Notes under the pieces: generated by a model
What the model was told of the DNA's origin: nothing
The model's input: the letters and a program-made list of their open reading frames with translations, nothing else
Database searches by the model: none
Shown here: one piece after another, positions 1 to 9,397 of the stretch
How positions within the stretch are numbered: the first letter of the stretch is position 1
Layout: each line of letters begins with the position of its first letter
Program-made: the position numbers and the translations under genes
Assembly: GCA_964429655.1 (NCBI GenBank)
Contig: CAYSCZ010000027.1
Coordinates: forward strand, 1 to 38,533
Direction: 5' to 3'
Length of the DNA: 38,533 nucleotides
Source of the DNA: CAYSCZ01 sp964429655
GTDB taxonomy: Bacteria; Bacteroidota; Bacteroidia; Cytophagales; Cyclobacteriaceae

Positions 1-92
1 CAGAGTATTTTCACAAAACTATAAAACAATATGAGCTTAACTAAACGGCATTGATCCTGAATTATGCAATAGGAATCGTGATGAAGGCATAA

Positions 93-206
93 AACGCAAA
101 GAAAACGGTATGGGTGGAAGATATCGGACGAGATGCCGGAATTTATCAAGTACCCATAGGCATAGTTGAAAGCGACTTCGTGACCCGACTTATTAAAAAC
201 TTTTAA
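93..206 (+). pseudogene. Degraded 3' end of an unrecognised gene
   Basis: A reading frame from a stop at 90-92 to the TAA at 204-206 gives a protein-like tail (VWVEDIGRDAGIYQV followed by PIGIVESDFVTRLIKNF). It has no start codon. Just upstream, another frame also looks coding (GIDPELCNRNRDEGIKRKEN), which suggests a frameshift near position 100. I read it as the last part of a gene whose body lies before the window, with a frameshift or decay. I do not recognise the family. The rest of 1-233 holds no other feature I can support. Confidence 0.3.
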
Positions 207-233
207 TTTAACTTTAGGTATAATTAACATGTT

Positions 234-1244
234 GTGCTAAAAGACATCAAGTTTCTGATTACCTCAGTCAGTGTATTGATTATACTGGGTTTTCTTCTAT
301 TCATCATCAATCAAATCCATAATCTATACGACCTGGCCTCCGGGATTAGTCCTTTAGCAGGACAAATTACCCTTTGGGGCTTAATAGTTGCATTTTCAAT
401 ACTCTTTAGTATACCTTTTGTTATTTTTTTTCGACTACCAAAAAACATTGCATTTCCAAGTGATGAAAAAGATCTGCCGGCTTATAGAAATAAAATACTA
501 AAAAAAGTATCCAGCAATAAATATTTAAAGGCAAATCAAATCACCATTAAAAGTGATGAAGACCTTGATAATGGAATTAAAATACTTGATGCTGAAGCAG
601 ACAGGATCATTCATAAAACCGCCAGTACAGTTTTTATCACCACAGCTATCTCACAAAATGGTAAACTTGATGCCTTCACCGTACTTGCTACCCAAACTAA
701 AATGGTTTGGGATATTACCCACCTTTATTATCAAAGGCCATCCTTAAAAGATATGACCAGGCTTTATGCAAACATAGGAGCCACCACCTTTCTGGCCTCA
801 GAAATTGAAAATTTAAACATCAGTGAACAAATAGAACCCATCATCAGGTCAATGATCAAAAATTCAACCGGTAAGGCGATACCAGTTTTTGGGCCAAGTG
901 CGAATATTATACTGGATGCTATGTTGGAAGGATCAACCAATGCTTTTTTAACCTTACGCGTTGGCATAGTTGCAAAAAAATATTGTGGTAACACCGGGAT
1001 GGTAGATAAAAAGGCTATAAAACGATCAGCATTTATGGAGTCTTCTAACCTGTTGGGCAAATTGGTGCTGGATTCTTCAGCCAGGGTAATTTCATCGATA
1101 GTAAAAGCAACTAAAAAAGCGGGTGCAGATACCGTTAAGAGTAGTTATGAAGCCATGAAAAAGGCCGGTGTCTCTGTGAAGGACAGCGTGGCGCATACTG
1201 CCGGCAGAATTAATCCGTTCAAGAAGAAACAAGAACCTATCTAA
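234..1244 (+). CDS. DUF697 (YcjF-type) inner-membrane protein
   Basis: A 336-residue protein with two N-terminal membrane segments (about residues 7-27 and 45-67), then a soluble region with the DUF697 pattern: an alanine- and threonine-rich segment (TASTVFITTAISQNGKLDAF) followed by a helical hairpin around TRLYANIGATTFLASEI. DUF697 proteins such as E. coli YcjF often accompany GTPases and are of unknown biochemical role; no GTPase gene is adjacent here. The C-terminus is rich in Lys and Ala, probably an amphipathic helix. The start is GTG at 234. An ATG at 229 is out of frame and ends after three codons, so GTG is preferred. The M16 protease gene follows after 36 nt and may be co-transcribed. 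Confidence 0.75.
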   Translation: MLKDIKFLITSVSVLIILGFLLFIINQIHNLYDLASGISPLAGQITLWGLIVAFSILFSIPFVIFFRLPKNIAFPSDEKDLPAYRNKILKKVSSNKYLKANQITIKSDEDLDNGIKILDAEADRIIHKTASTVFITTAISQNGKLDAFTVLATQTKMVWDITHLYYQRPSLKDMTRLYANIGATTFLASEIENLNISEQIEPIIRSMIKNSTGKAIPVFGPSANIILDAMLEGSTNAFLTLRVGIVAKKYCGNTGMVDKKAIKRSAFMESSNLLGKLVLDSSARVISSIVKATKKAGADTVKSSYEAMKKAGVSVKDSVAHTAGRINPFKKKQEPI

Positions 1245-1280
1245 TTTTATTTTACAACTAATCTTCAATATATCGATAAC

Positions 1281-4100
1281 ATGAATATAAAAAGAATACT
1301 TCTTTCGGCTTTCCTAGTGTTTTCTGTGCTTTTCAACGCAGTGGCGCAAACGTCATACGGTGAACTCCCAATAGACCCAAAAGTTAAAATTGGACAACTA
1401 GAGAACGGCCTGACTTATTATATCCGTGAAAATGAAAAACCTGTGGAAAGGGTTGAGCTTAGATTGGTGGTAAACACAGGCTCGATAATGGAAAACGATG
1501 ATCAACTGGGGCTGGCGCATTTCATTGAGCACATGGCTTTCAATGGCACAGAGAACTTTGAAAAAAATGATTTGGTAAGCTATCTCCAATCAATAGGTGT
1601 TCAATTTGGGGCTGACCTGAATGCCTATACATCATTTGATGAGACTGTTTATATGCTACCCATACCAACAGATAAGCCGGAACTTGTCGACCAGGGGCTT
1701 AAAATATTGAGAGACTGGGCAACCAATCTCACATTCGATCCAGAAGAAATAGAAAAAGAAAGAGGTGTCGTTATAGAAGAGTGGAGACTTGGACAGGGCC
1801 CTCAAAGAAGAATGCTCGATGAATATCTTCCGGTTGTATTTAAAGATTCCAGATATGCTGAGCGACTACCCATTGGCACTAAAGAGGTTCTTGAAAATTT
1901 TGAGCACCAAACCCTGATAGATTTCTACAAAGAATGGTATAGACCGGATTTAATGGCTGTAATTGCGGTCGGAGCTATTGACCCGGACGAATTGGAAGAT
2001 AAGATTGAAGCGTACTTTGGTGATATCCCCAAAAACAAATCACCTCGAGAACGAAAAAATTATGCTGTCCCAGACCACGATGAAACCTATGTTGCCATAA
2101 CCAGCGACAAAGAAGCTTCCTTTACCAGACTGATGATCTTCTTTAAAAAAGACCCAGAAAAGATTATCAATCAAAAAGATTATCTTGATCATATGCTGTC
2201 CAACATTTTTGTTGGCATGCTTAACGAACGACTTAATGAACTAAGGCAGGAAGGCGATCCACCTTTTATTTATGCTTCCACCAATGCAGGAAGTACCTGG
2301 GCCCGGACCAAATCAGCTTTTCAGGCTTTTGCATCGGTGGAAGAGGATGGTATCGAAGAAGCATTAATTGCTATCATGGAAGAATTAAAAAGGGTAAAAC
2401 AGCATGGATTCACACCGGGTGAGGTGGAGCGTTATAAAAAAATAATGTTAAAAAATTATGAGCGCGCTTTCAATGAAAAGGATAAAACAGAATCGACAGC
2501 TTATGTAAATGAATATGTCAACAACTTTCTGGAAGACGAACCCATACCTGGTATTTCGTTTGAGTACAATTTCGTCAAACAACAACTGGACGGAATTTCC
2601 CTGGATGAAATAAACCAATTAATAGATAAATTTATATCCAAAGATAATCGGGTGGTTGTAATCACAGCCCCCGAAAAAGAAGGACTTGATTTACCCTCAA
2701 AAGACAACGTTTTGAATATCATAGATGAAGTAAGCCAGCGAGCTGTTGATCCCTATGAAGATATTGAAGTTAGTGATCAGTTGATCTCAGAAATACCAAA
2801 TCCGGGGACAATCCAGGATGAAAATTATATAGCTGCGATAGATGTAACTGAACTTGATCTGTCCAATGGGATTAAAGTTTTTCTAAAACCAACAGACTTT
2901 AAGAATGATGAGATATTAATCAGTGCTTACAGCCCCGGGGGATACTCACTCGCAGGGGATGATATTTTTTATTCTGCCTCTAACGCCAGCACTATCATTG
3001 GAAGCAGTGGTTTTGGGAACTTTTCAGCCACTGACCTTGGTAAAGCACTTGCAGGAAAAACGGTAACGGTAAATCCTTACATTGGACAGCTTAGTGAAGG
3101 CATCGGTGGACGTTGCTCCCCGAAAGATATTGAGACAATGTTCCAACTGGTTCATATGGCTTTCACCCAACCAAGAAAAGATGAAAAAGCATTCCAATCC
3201 TACATCGCCAGGACGAAAGGTATTTTGGCAAACATAGAAGCTAATCCGCAATATTACTTTTATGATCGTACACAAAAGATCCTTTCCCAGGATCATCCAA
3301 GGGGTGGCGGTATCCCAACCGTTGAAGAAATAAACCAGATAGACCACAATGAAGTATTTGAATTTTACAAGGAGCGGTTTAAAGATGCCAGCGATTTCAC
3401 ATTCTGGATTACAGGAAATATTTCAACTGATTCGATAAAGCCATACATCAATCAATACCTGGGGAGCCTTCCTTCAATTAATAGAGTTGAAAAATGGAAA
3501 GACAATGGAGTCAGGCCCCCTGATGGAATGGTACAAGAAAAGGTGTATAAAGGATCCGATCCAAAAAGTATGGTGGTTATGGTCTTCCATGGGAAAGAAG
3601 AAAAAAGTAAAGACCTGGATCATGACTTTCGAACGCTTTCTGAGTTATTAAATATCAAATTAGTGGAAACCTTGAGGGAAGACCAAAGCGGCGTCTACGG
3701 CATCGGAGCAAGTGCTTCTTTGAGTGAAAGTCCATACCCTCATTATATAATCAGGATCCAGTTTCCTTGTGCTCCGGAGAATGTTGACAAATTGGTGCAG
3801 GGGGTATTTGCTGTGGTAGACGACATTAAAGAAAATGGTGTCTCTGAAGAGGACCTGGTCAAACTGAAGGAACAACAACGCAGAAACCTGGAAGTTCAAA
3901 AAGAAAGAAACAACTTCTGGCAGCAAACCATGCGGGAATATTTTGTAAACGACTGGGACTTAAAAGATATAGCCGCTTTAGAAGAGCTAACAAAAAATCT
4001 TAAAGGTGAGGATGTGCAAAAAATAGCTTCCAATTATATAGATGACGAATACATTCAAATTGTTCTTTATCCCGAAGCATACGCATCATCAGAAGAATAA
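1281..4100 (+). CDS. Secreted M16 family zinc metalloprotease (two-domain)
   Basis: A 939-residue peptidase of the pitrilysin/insulinase family M16. A signal peptide covers residues 1-22 (hydrophobic core then AVAQ), so it acts in the periplasm or outer envelope. The inverted zinc motif HFIEH is at residues 80-84 (zinc ligands H80 and H84, catalytic E83). The third ligand is expected in the segment EEIEKERGVVIEEW near residue 160. The second M16 half (about residues 530-930) lacks an HxxEH motif, as is usual for the substrate-clamping domain. The length fits the roughly 930-residue Bacteroidota M16 enzymes. The substrate is unknown, but the family degrades peptides enclosed in a chamber. A strong hairpin follows the stop and overlaps the end of the convergent gene. 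Confidence 0.93.
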   Translation: MNIKRILLSAFLVFSVLFNAVAQTSYGELPIDPKVKIGQLENGLTYYIRENEKPVERVELRLVVNTGSIMENDDQLGLAHFIEHMAFNGTENFEKNDLVSYLQSIGVQFGADLNAYTSFDETVYMLPIPTDKPELVDQGLKILRDWATNLTFDPEEIEKERGVVIEEWRLGQGPQRRMLDEYLPVVFKDSRYAERLPIGTKEVLENFEHQTLIDFYKEWYRPDLMAVIAVGAIDPDELEDKIEAYFGDIPKNKSPRERKNYAVPDHDETYVAITSDKEASFTRLMIFFKKDPEKIINQKDYLDHMLSNIFVGMLNERLNELRQEGDPPFIYASTNAGSTWARTKSAFQAFASVEEDGIEEALIAIMEELKRVKQHGFTPGEVERYKKIMLKNYERAFNEKDKTESTAYVNEYVNNFLEDEPIPGISFEYNFVKQQLDGISLDEINQLIDKFISKDNRVVVITAPEKEGLDLPSKDNVLNIIDEVSQRAVDPYEDIEVSDQLISEIPNPGTIQDENYIAAIDVTELDLSNGIKVFLKPTDFKNDEILISAYSPGGYSLAGDDIFYSASNASTIIGSSGFGNFSATDLGKALAGKTVTVNPYIGQLSEGIGGRCSPKDIETMFQLVHMAFTQPRKDEKAFQSYIARTKGILANIEANPQYYFYDRTQKILSQDHPRGGGIPTVEEINQIDHNEVFEFYKERFKDASDFTFWITGNISTDSIKPYINQYLGSLPSINRVEKWKDNGVRPPDGMVQEKVYKGSDPKSMVVMVFHGKEEKSKDLDHDFRTLSELLNIKLVETLREDQSGVYGIGASASLSESPYPHYIIRIQFPCAPENVDKLVQGVFAVVDDIKENGVSEEDLVKLKEQQRRNLEVQKERNNFWQQTMREYFVNDWDLKDIAALEELTKNLKGEDVQKIASNYIDDEYIQIVLYPEAYASSEE

Positions 4101-4111
4101 TTTTAATAAGC

Positions 4112-4170
4112 AAAAAAGCCGGTCAGAAGACTATATTACAACTTCCTTACCTGTCTGACTGGCTTTTTTT
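4112..4170 (+). terminator. Intrinsic terminator of the M16 gene, overlapping the convergent gene
   Basis: AAAAAAGCCGGTCAGA (4112-4127) pairs with TCTGACTGGCTTTTTT (4154-4169) across a 26-nt loop and is followed by a T-run on the plus strand. The right arm lies inside the last codons of the minus-strand oxidoreductase gene, whose stop is at 4131-4133. The reverse strand also ends in T, so it may work in both directions. Confidence 0.7.
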
Positions 4171-5216
4171 ATGGCATTTACAATAACTATATCCTTTTGG
4201 CCTTCTTCACCGGACACTAACATGGGTTGATTGTTTATTATTGCCAATGCATCAACATCCATCTGTCTGGCTTGCTGGTCACGCACAGGTTTGTTTAGTT
4301 TCTTACCATCACTTGTTTCTCCCCTAACCCCGGAATAGGACTGCATCGGCTGCAATTGGTACCAACCCTTCTCACAATCTACCCTGAGTTTATTGTTCGG
4401 TAGGCCTACGCTGGTAAGACCACTTGCTTTAATACCACCGGCAAATTCTAATTCATAGCGCGTCGTTTCATCTACTTCCGTAAAAATAGTTGGCCTTTTG
4501 GTGGATTGAGATGCCTGGACAACCTTTACAGGCTCTTCCCCTGTGGCATATCTGATGCCATTGATGGTATATACGCCCATATCATAAAGCGCGCCTCCAC
4601 CCATATGCTTTTGCAAGCGCCATTTCTGCCAACTGCTACCGGAATAACAGGCTTCCGCTGTGACATTTTGAATCAGCCCATATGGACGTGTTTTTGCGAA
4701 CTTTATTACTGTCTTTGTATTTGGTTCATGCTGCATGCGGTAACCAATGGCAAGCTTGACTTTGTTTCTGTTACACGCATCAATGATGTTTTGGCATTCA
4801 TCTTCGTCCATAGCCATCGGTTTCTCACACCATACATGCTTACCTGTATTGGCCGCGGCAATAGAAAACCTTGCATGCGTTCCGGTTGGCGTTACAATGT
4901 AGACGATGTCGATATCATCATTATTAGCGATCTCATTCATGTTGTCGTAGGAATACACATTTTGGTCTTTGATCCCATTTATTCTTTGCCATTCAGGAAT
5001 TTTATGAGGACTGCCTGTTATAATTCCTCTAAGCTCACAATGCGCTGTCATTTGTAATCCGGGGGCCAATTGTCCGGTGCTATAGCTACCCAAACCCAAT
5101 AAAGCAACACCTAACTTTTTTTTGTTCTTTATTTTTGGCGCACAAAAACCCAAGGAAATGGCTGTAGTACCAATAGCTGATTTTTGGATAAAACCCCTTC
5201 TATTAATTGATGTCAT
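4131..5216 (-). CDS. Tat-exported Gfo/Idh/MocA-family oxidoreductase
   Basis: A 361-residue NAD(P)-dependent sugar dehydrogenase-like protein. The N-terminus carries a twin-arginine signal (NRRGFIQKSA, then a hydrophobic stretch), so the folded enzyme with bound cofactor is probably exported. The Rossmann fold starts at GVALLGLGSYS. The family motif EKPMAMDEDE contains the catalytic-site lysine, and GGGALYDMGVY carries the conserved C-terminal domain motif. Relatives include glucose-fructose oxidoreductase and 1,5-anhydrofructose reductase; the substrate cannot be told from the sequence. The last residues (KKASQTGKEVVI) are encoded within the right arm and loop of the neighbouring terminator. 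It stands alone, 42 nt from the DciA-like gene on the same strand. Confidence 0.88.
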   Translation of the reverse strand: MTSINRRGFIQKSAIGTTAISLGFCAPKIKNKKKLGVALLGLGSYSTGQLAPGLQMTAHCELRGIITGSPHKIPEWQRINGIKDQNVYSYDNMNEIANNDDIDIVYIVTPTGTHARFSIAAANTGKHVWCEKPMAMDEDECQNIIDACNRNKVKLAIGYRMQHEPNTKTVIKFAKTRPYGLIQNVTAEACYSGSSWQKWRLQKHMGGGALYDMGVYTINGIRYATGEEPVKVVQASQSTKRPTIFTEVDETTRYELEFAGGIKASGLTSVGLPNNKLRVDCEKGWYQLQPMQSYSGVRGETSDGKKLNKPVRDQQARQMDVDALAIINNQPMLVSGEEGQKDIVIVNAIKKASQTGKEVVI

Positions 5217-5257
5217 AGTTCCTTTTAGTGGTTAATACGAAATGAACTAATTATCAT

Positions 5258-5566
5258 TTACAAAAAAGCAATATCATCAATCACTTTCTCATCAAACCTT
5301 TCTTCTAATAAATCCATCACTTTTTGCTTTCTGTATATTAATTCTTGTTTTAAAGGAGCGGAAGATAGAAATACAAATAGCTTACGGTCTTTGATAAACA
5401 TCTTCTGGGTTCGTGAGGCGATTGGCTTACCCATTATCTCCTCCCAGGACGACATCAAATGGGTTTGATGGTACTTTGTTTTAAGATTATAGTTAGATAG
5501 TAAATCACCAAATGATTCTTTTAGCGAAGTGGTGTTAGAATTACGGCGTTTAATCTCTTTACTCAT
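5258..5566 (-). CDS. DUF721/DciA-like protein (putative replicative helicase loader)
   Basis: A 102-residue basic protein matching the DUF721 pattern: a basic N-terminus, then SSWEEIMGKPIASRTQKMFI and LFVFLSSAPLKQEL, ending in a helical segment. DUF721 includes DciA, the predicted ancestral loader or recruiter of the DnaB helicase in bacteria lacking DnaC. In many Bacteroidota the gene sits near recF; no recF is visible here. It is co-directional with the oxidoreductase gene 42 nt downstream, though a functional link is unlikely. The start ATG at 5566 leaves 159 nt to the divergent lipoprotein gene, an A+T-rich stretch likely to hold both promoters. Confidence 0.72.
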   Translation of the reverse strand: MSKEIKRRNSNTTSLKESFGDLLSNYNLKTKYHQTHLMSSWEEIMGKPIASRTQKMFIKDRKLFVFLSSAPLKQELIYRKQKVMDLLEERFDEKVIDDIAFL

Positions 5567-5725
5567 ATTTATAATTTGATCTCATAAATTTATAAATAAA
5601 GTTATCTGAATTGGCCTTGTTGAATACAATTTATATCCTTGGACGCCTTTAATTTGGTACACATTATTTTTAATACTCTTAAAATAAAAAATCAACTATT
5701 TTAATAAATAGTCTGTTGAAATGTC

Positions 5726-6565
5726 ATGTTAAGATTTCATTCAATATTCAAAGGATTAAAATATACCAGCCTGATATTTATTATTTGGCTTTTTGTTAAA
5801 TGCTCAAGTGATTCCATAGCAGATCTGGAACCGCTAATAGACTGTGAGTCCAGCAACTTAAGCCTACAAATTGAGCTATTGTCCAGCGCTTCATGTGCTA
5901 AAGGAGGTCAAATTACAATCTCACCAAGTGGCGGTGAACCACCATATATGTATTCCATAAATGACAATGATTTTCAAAGTGCAAATACTTTTTCAGACAT
6001 ACCTGCCGGTAGCTTTGTAGCGAGCGTTATGGATTCCAAAGGATGTGTATTTACTAAAAATGGTTTCTTAGATGCCAATGATGAAGCAATAACTATAGAA
6101 CTAGAGACAATATCATCCGGTTGTAATCAATCAAATGGTGTAATCAACATTTCTGCTGATGGAGGCGATGAAAACTTTCAATATACGCTTTTCCAGGAAG
6201 GGACACTTTTATTGGAATCCACAGATTCCTCATTTAATAATCTTTTACCGGGAGACTATACCGTTTCGGTGCAAGATGGCGGAGGGTGTGGATCTGAAAA
6301 AGAAATCAGCCTATTAACGGGTATTTCACTTGAAAGTAACATTTTCCCACTTATAGAAACAAATTGTGCTATTTCTGGCTGTCATCTGGATAGTCAGCAA
6401 CCTTTATATACCGATCCATCAATTGTAAGAGATTTTGCAAATCAAATTGCTAATAGAGTATCCAGTCAAAGTCCATCCAGGGTTATGCCTCCGTCAGGAT
6501 CACTACCTCAAAACGAAATTGATCAAATATTATGTTGGGTAAATGATGGTTCACCAGATAATTAA
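5726..6565 (+). CDS. Lipoprotein with SprB-like repeats and a CX4CH haem-type domain
   Basis: A 279-residue protein with a lipobox-like signal (WLFVKC, Cys26), so probably a membrane-anchored lipoprotein. Residues about 47-115 and 125-195 are two related beta repeats, each with C..GG.I.I...GG...Y.Y and GxYxxxVxD-like elements, resembling SprB repeats of Bacteroidota surface proteins. The C-terminal domain (about 203-279) looks like a cytochrome c: C214, C219 and H220 form CX4CH instead of CXXCH, Met254 in VMPPSG could be the distal ligand, and the end IDQILCWVNDGSPDN fits the closing helix. It is the first gene of a three-gene set with YceI and DUF5777. The domain calls are by pattern, and haem binding is inferred. 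Confidence 0.7.
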   Translation: MLRFHSIFKGLKYTSLIFIIWLFVKCSSDSIADLEPLIDCESSNLSLQIELLSSASCAKGGQITISPSGGEPPYMYSINDNDFQSANTFSDIPAGSFVASVMDSKGCVFTKNGFLDANDEAITIELETISSGCNQSNGVINISADGGDENFQYTLFQEGTLLLESTDSSFNNLLPGDYTVSVQDGGGCGSEKEISLLTGISLESNIFPLIETNCAISGCHLDSQQPLYTDPSIVRDFANQIANRVSSQSPSRVMPPSGSLPQNEIDQILCWVNDGSPDN

Positions 6566-6582
6566 ATCTAAAATTCTTTGTA

Positions 6583-7125
6583 ATGATTAAGCAAGCATTA
6601 TTCTTTTTATTTTTTTGCTTACCACTTATCACTGAATCCCAACGATATGTCAGTGAAAGTTCTAATATACGTTTTTACTCAAAAGCTTTAGTGGAGGATA
6701 TTGAAGCTACAACCACTACCAGTTCGAGCATAATTGATTTGGAATCTGGAGAATTTGCCTTTCTTGTAAACATTAAAGATTTCCAGTTCAGAAAATCATT
6801 AATGCAAGAACATTTTAATGAAAGTTACTTGGAATCAGATAAATACCCTCATTCAACATTCAAAGGGAAAATAGAAAATTGGGATGGAAATGTTAATAAC
6901 GAGCAAGTAACAGCAACTGGTGCATTAACCATTCACGGCGTTACACATGAGGTTTCTGTGCCCGCCAACTTAAAGAAAGAAAACGATAAGGTGCATATTA
7001 AAACATCTTTCAATGTAGAGTTGAAAGACTATAAAATTAAAATCCCAAAAGCATTATTTTACAATATAGCTGAGACAATACAAGTCTTTATTGATTTTAA
7101 ATATAAACCCTATGAAAAAGGCTAA
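6583..7125 (+). CDS. YceI family periplasmic protein
   Basis: A 180-residue protein with a signal peptide (about residues 1-19) and a YceI-like beta-barrel domain. The conserved features are SSNIRFYSKALVEDIEATT near the N-terminus, MQEHFNESYLESDKYPHSTF in the middle, and ALTIHGVTHEVSVPANL, the family hallmark. YceI proteins bind long polyisoprenoid or amide lipids in the periplasm, and some are linked to respiratory electron carriers. It starts 17 nt after the haem lipoprotein gene and overlaps the DUF5777 gene by 14 nt, so the three are probably one transcript and act together in the envelope. Confidence 0.88.
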   Translation: MIKQALFFLFFCLPLITESQRYVSESSNIRFYSKALVEDIEATTTTSSSIIDLESGEFAFLVNIKDFQFRKSLMQEHFNESYLESDKYPHSTFKGKIENWDGNVNNEQVTATGALTIHGVTHEVSVPANLKKENDKVHIKTSFNVELKDYKIKIPKALFYNIAETIQVFIDFKYKPYEKG

Positions 7126-7993
7126 ACTCTGTATAATCATTATCACATTAATCATGGGAGTTTCCAAACTGAAAGCACAAGACGATTTGTTAAGTATGCT
7201 CCAGGAAAACGAAACTGATGAAGGGGAAGATTTTACCACAGCCACCTTTAAAAGCACAAGATTAATCAATGGTCATACTGTAGAAACCAGGAGTAAAGGC
7301 GTGTTGGAATTTGTCATTGGTCATCGTTTTGGAAGGATTAATCAGGGGATTGATGATCTATTTGGATTGGATCAGGCAAATATTCGGTTCGCTCTTGAAT
7401 ATGGATTCACTGATAATTTAAATATTGGCTTCGGAAGGTCTTCTTTTCAAAAAGTATATGACGGATTCATAAAATATAGAATCCTACGTCAATCGAATTT
7501 ATTCCCTTTCACTATGACAGGTTTTGCAAGTATGACTATACGGACGCTGGATTTTCCTCAAGAATTAAAATTTAAGGATAGGCATAGCTATGGATATAGC
7601 TATCAAATACTTCTTGCAAGAAAGTTTAGTCAAATATTTTCACTCCAGATCATGCCATCCCTTGTGCATAGGAACTTTGTGGAGGATGAAGATGCTGAAA
7701 ATGATGTTCTCAGCCTTGGGGTTGGTGGTCGATTTAAATTAACCAAAAGGGTGGCTTTAAATGCCGAGTACTATTATCAGGTCACAGATAAGCCAGATGA
7801 TATCATAAATGCATTGGCATTTGGTTTTGATATAGAAACCGGCGGCCATGTCTTTCAATTACATTTAACAAATGCTAGAACAATGAATGAGAGAGGCTTC
7901 ATCACCGAAAACACCGGTGAATTTTTTGATGGAGATATACATTTCGGATTTAATGTATCCCGGGTATTTTTTCTGGGAGGTAAAAAAGAATAA
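7112..7993 (+). CDS. DUF5777 family putative outer-membrane beta-barrel protein
   Basis: About 293 residues when started at the ATG at 7112 (MKKAKLCIIIITLIMG, a clear signal peptide ending near LKAQ). A longer in-frame start at 7091 would add seven residues before the signal and is less likely. The body alternates beta strands ending in aromatic residues and has the DUF5777 hallmark RLINGHTVETRSKGVLEF followed by GHRFGRINQG. The family is typical of Bacteroidota and often encoded near YceI and cytochrome-like genes, as here; its function is unknown. The start lies inside yceI (14-nt overlap), which implies translational coupling. The convergent MATE gene ends only 9 nt beyond the stop. Confidence 0.82.
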   Translation: MKKAKLCIIIITLIMGVSKLKAQDDLLSMLQENETDEGEDFTTATFKSTRLINGHTVETRSKGVLEFVIGHRFGRINQGIDDLFGLDQANIRFALEYGFTDNLNIGFGRSSFQKVYDGFIKYRILRQSNLFPFTMTGFASMTIRTLDFPQELKFKDRHSYGYSYQILLARKFSQIFSLQIMPSLVHRNFVEDEDAENDVLSLGVGGRFKLTKRVALNAEYYYQVTDKPDDIINALAFGFDIETGGHVFQLHLTNARTMNERGFITENTGEFFDGDIHFGFNVSRVFFLGGKKE

Positions 7994-8002
7994 TAATTCC
8001 TT

Positions 8003-9355
8003 TCAGTGAACAGCCAATTTGGGCTTTGCTTTTACTAAAATATTTCTACTTAATAATGTAAATCTAACAACCTGAAGCACCGCTGAGATGGTTAAACCCA
8101 ACAATAAACCAAGCCATACTCCTATTGCCTTCATATCCGATACGAATGCAAAGAAATAACCTGAAGGAATAGCAATAACCCAATATGCTATCAATGTAAA
8201 TATCATTGGTAATTTAACATCCGAGATTCCTCTTAAACTACCTAATCCCACAACCTGAATCCCGTCTGAAATTTGATAAAATGCAGCGATCACCAGTAAC
8301 GTGCTGGCATAATCAATTACTAATTCAGATTCAATGTAAAGGGTTGGCAAAAAGTTCCTACCAAATAAAAACATCATCGCAAAGCCAAACATAACCATTG
8401 AAACCAATAAAAAAGAAGATCTTCCGGCTTCCTTCATGGCTTTATAATCATTCTTACCATATTCCGTTCCCACACGAATGGTGGTAGCAGCAGCAAGCCC
8501 TGTCGCTACCATGTAGGTTATGGCTGATAAATTCAAAGCAATTTGATGGGCAGCTAATGTTTCGGCACTTATCCACCCAACCATAATCGCTGACATACTA
8601 AAGGCGCCAACCTCAAATAATAGTTGCAAGCCTGAAGGAATCCCTATATTCAGCAATTCTTTAAATTTTGACCAAAACAATTTCACTGGTCCTTTCAGGT
8701 GTTGTCCTGCTGTTGAATAGCTAAGGGTCCACCACATTAGGCTGGTACTTATAAATATCCTTGCTATCAAAGTCGCATATCCTGCTCCTAATAAACCCAA
8801 TGCCGGGAATCCAAATTTGCCAAAGATCAATAGGTAATTAAGAAATACATTTAAAATATTGCCGGTCACAGAAGAATACATGGCGGGTTTAGTCAAAGAG
8901 AACCCTTCCAGGTATTGCCTGAACGACTGAAAAACCATTATTGGTATGATGGAAATGCCCAATACCTTTAAGTAAGGTGAAGCCATCTCCACAACTTCCG
9001 GTTCCTGATCAAAATAAATCAATAACTCAGAGCCCCCAGAAACCAGTAGAAATAGAATAATCCCCAAGATTACATTCTGTATGATCCCGTGCTGACCATA
9101 TTTTGATATGCTTAGATAATTTTTTGCCCCCAGCGATGCAGAAACTAAAGGGGTGATACCATATGACACACCAATGCCAAATATCAAAAAAAAGAAAAAT
9201 AAGCTATTAGCCAAGGCGGCTGCAGCTAGCGGGACCTCCCCTAATCTACCGACCATCAAACTATCGGCTGTACCAGTCAGGACATGGCCAAGTTGAGATA
9301 AGATAACCGGAAAAGCCAGATGAAGGGTCTTTGAGAAGTGAGACTTGTAACTCAT
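8003..9355 (-). CDS. MATE family efflux transporter
   Basis: A 450-residue membrane protein with about 12 hydrophobic segments in two related halves, as in MATE (multidrug and toxin extrusion) Na+/H+-coupled antiporters. Early motifs include LSQLGHVLTGTADSLMVGRLG and PLAAAALANSLFF. The second half repeats the pattern with GIPSGLQLLFEVGAFSMSAI and AAHQIALNLSAITYM. It resembles the NorM-like branch; the substrate is unknown. The protein starts 42 nt downstream of atpC on the same strand. No promoter is obvious in that gap, so read-through from the ATP synthase genes is possible. Confidence 0.93.
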   Translation of the reverse strand: MSYKSHFSKTLHLAFPVILSQLGHVLTGTADSLMVGRLGEVPLAAAALANSLFFFFLIFGIGVSYGITPLVSASLGAKNYLSISKYGQHGIIQNVILGIILFLLVSGGSELLIYFDQEPEVVEMASPYLKVLGISIIPIMVFQSFRQYLEGFSLTKPAMYSSVTGNILNVFLNYLLIFGKFGFPALGLLGAGYATLIARIFISTSLMWWTLSYSTAGQHLKGPVKLFWSKFKELLNIGIPSGLQLLFEVGAFSMSAIMVGWISAETLAAHQIALNLSAITYMVATGLAAATTIRVGTEYGKNDYKAMKEAGRSSFLLVSMVMFGFAMMFLFGRNFLPTLYIESELVIDYASTLLVIAAFYQISDGIQVVGLGSLRGISDVKLPMIFTLIAYWVIAIPSGYFFAFVSDMKAIGVWLGLLLGLTISAVLQVVRFTLLSRNILVKAKPKLAVH

Positions 9356-9397
9356 CTTTTCATCCTAAGGGAAAAACATGAATAAAGCCTTAAAAAA

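Noticed and set aside
764..1060. Long reading frames antisense to the DUF697, M16, atpD and dcw genes
   Set aside because: They are opposite-strand shadows of well-supported genes, with no family motifs or plausible starts.
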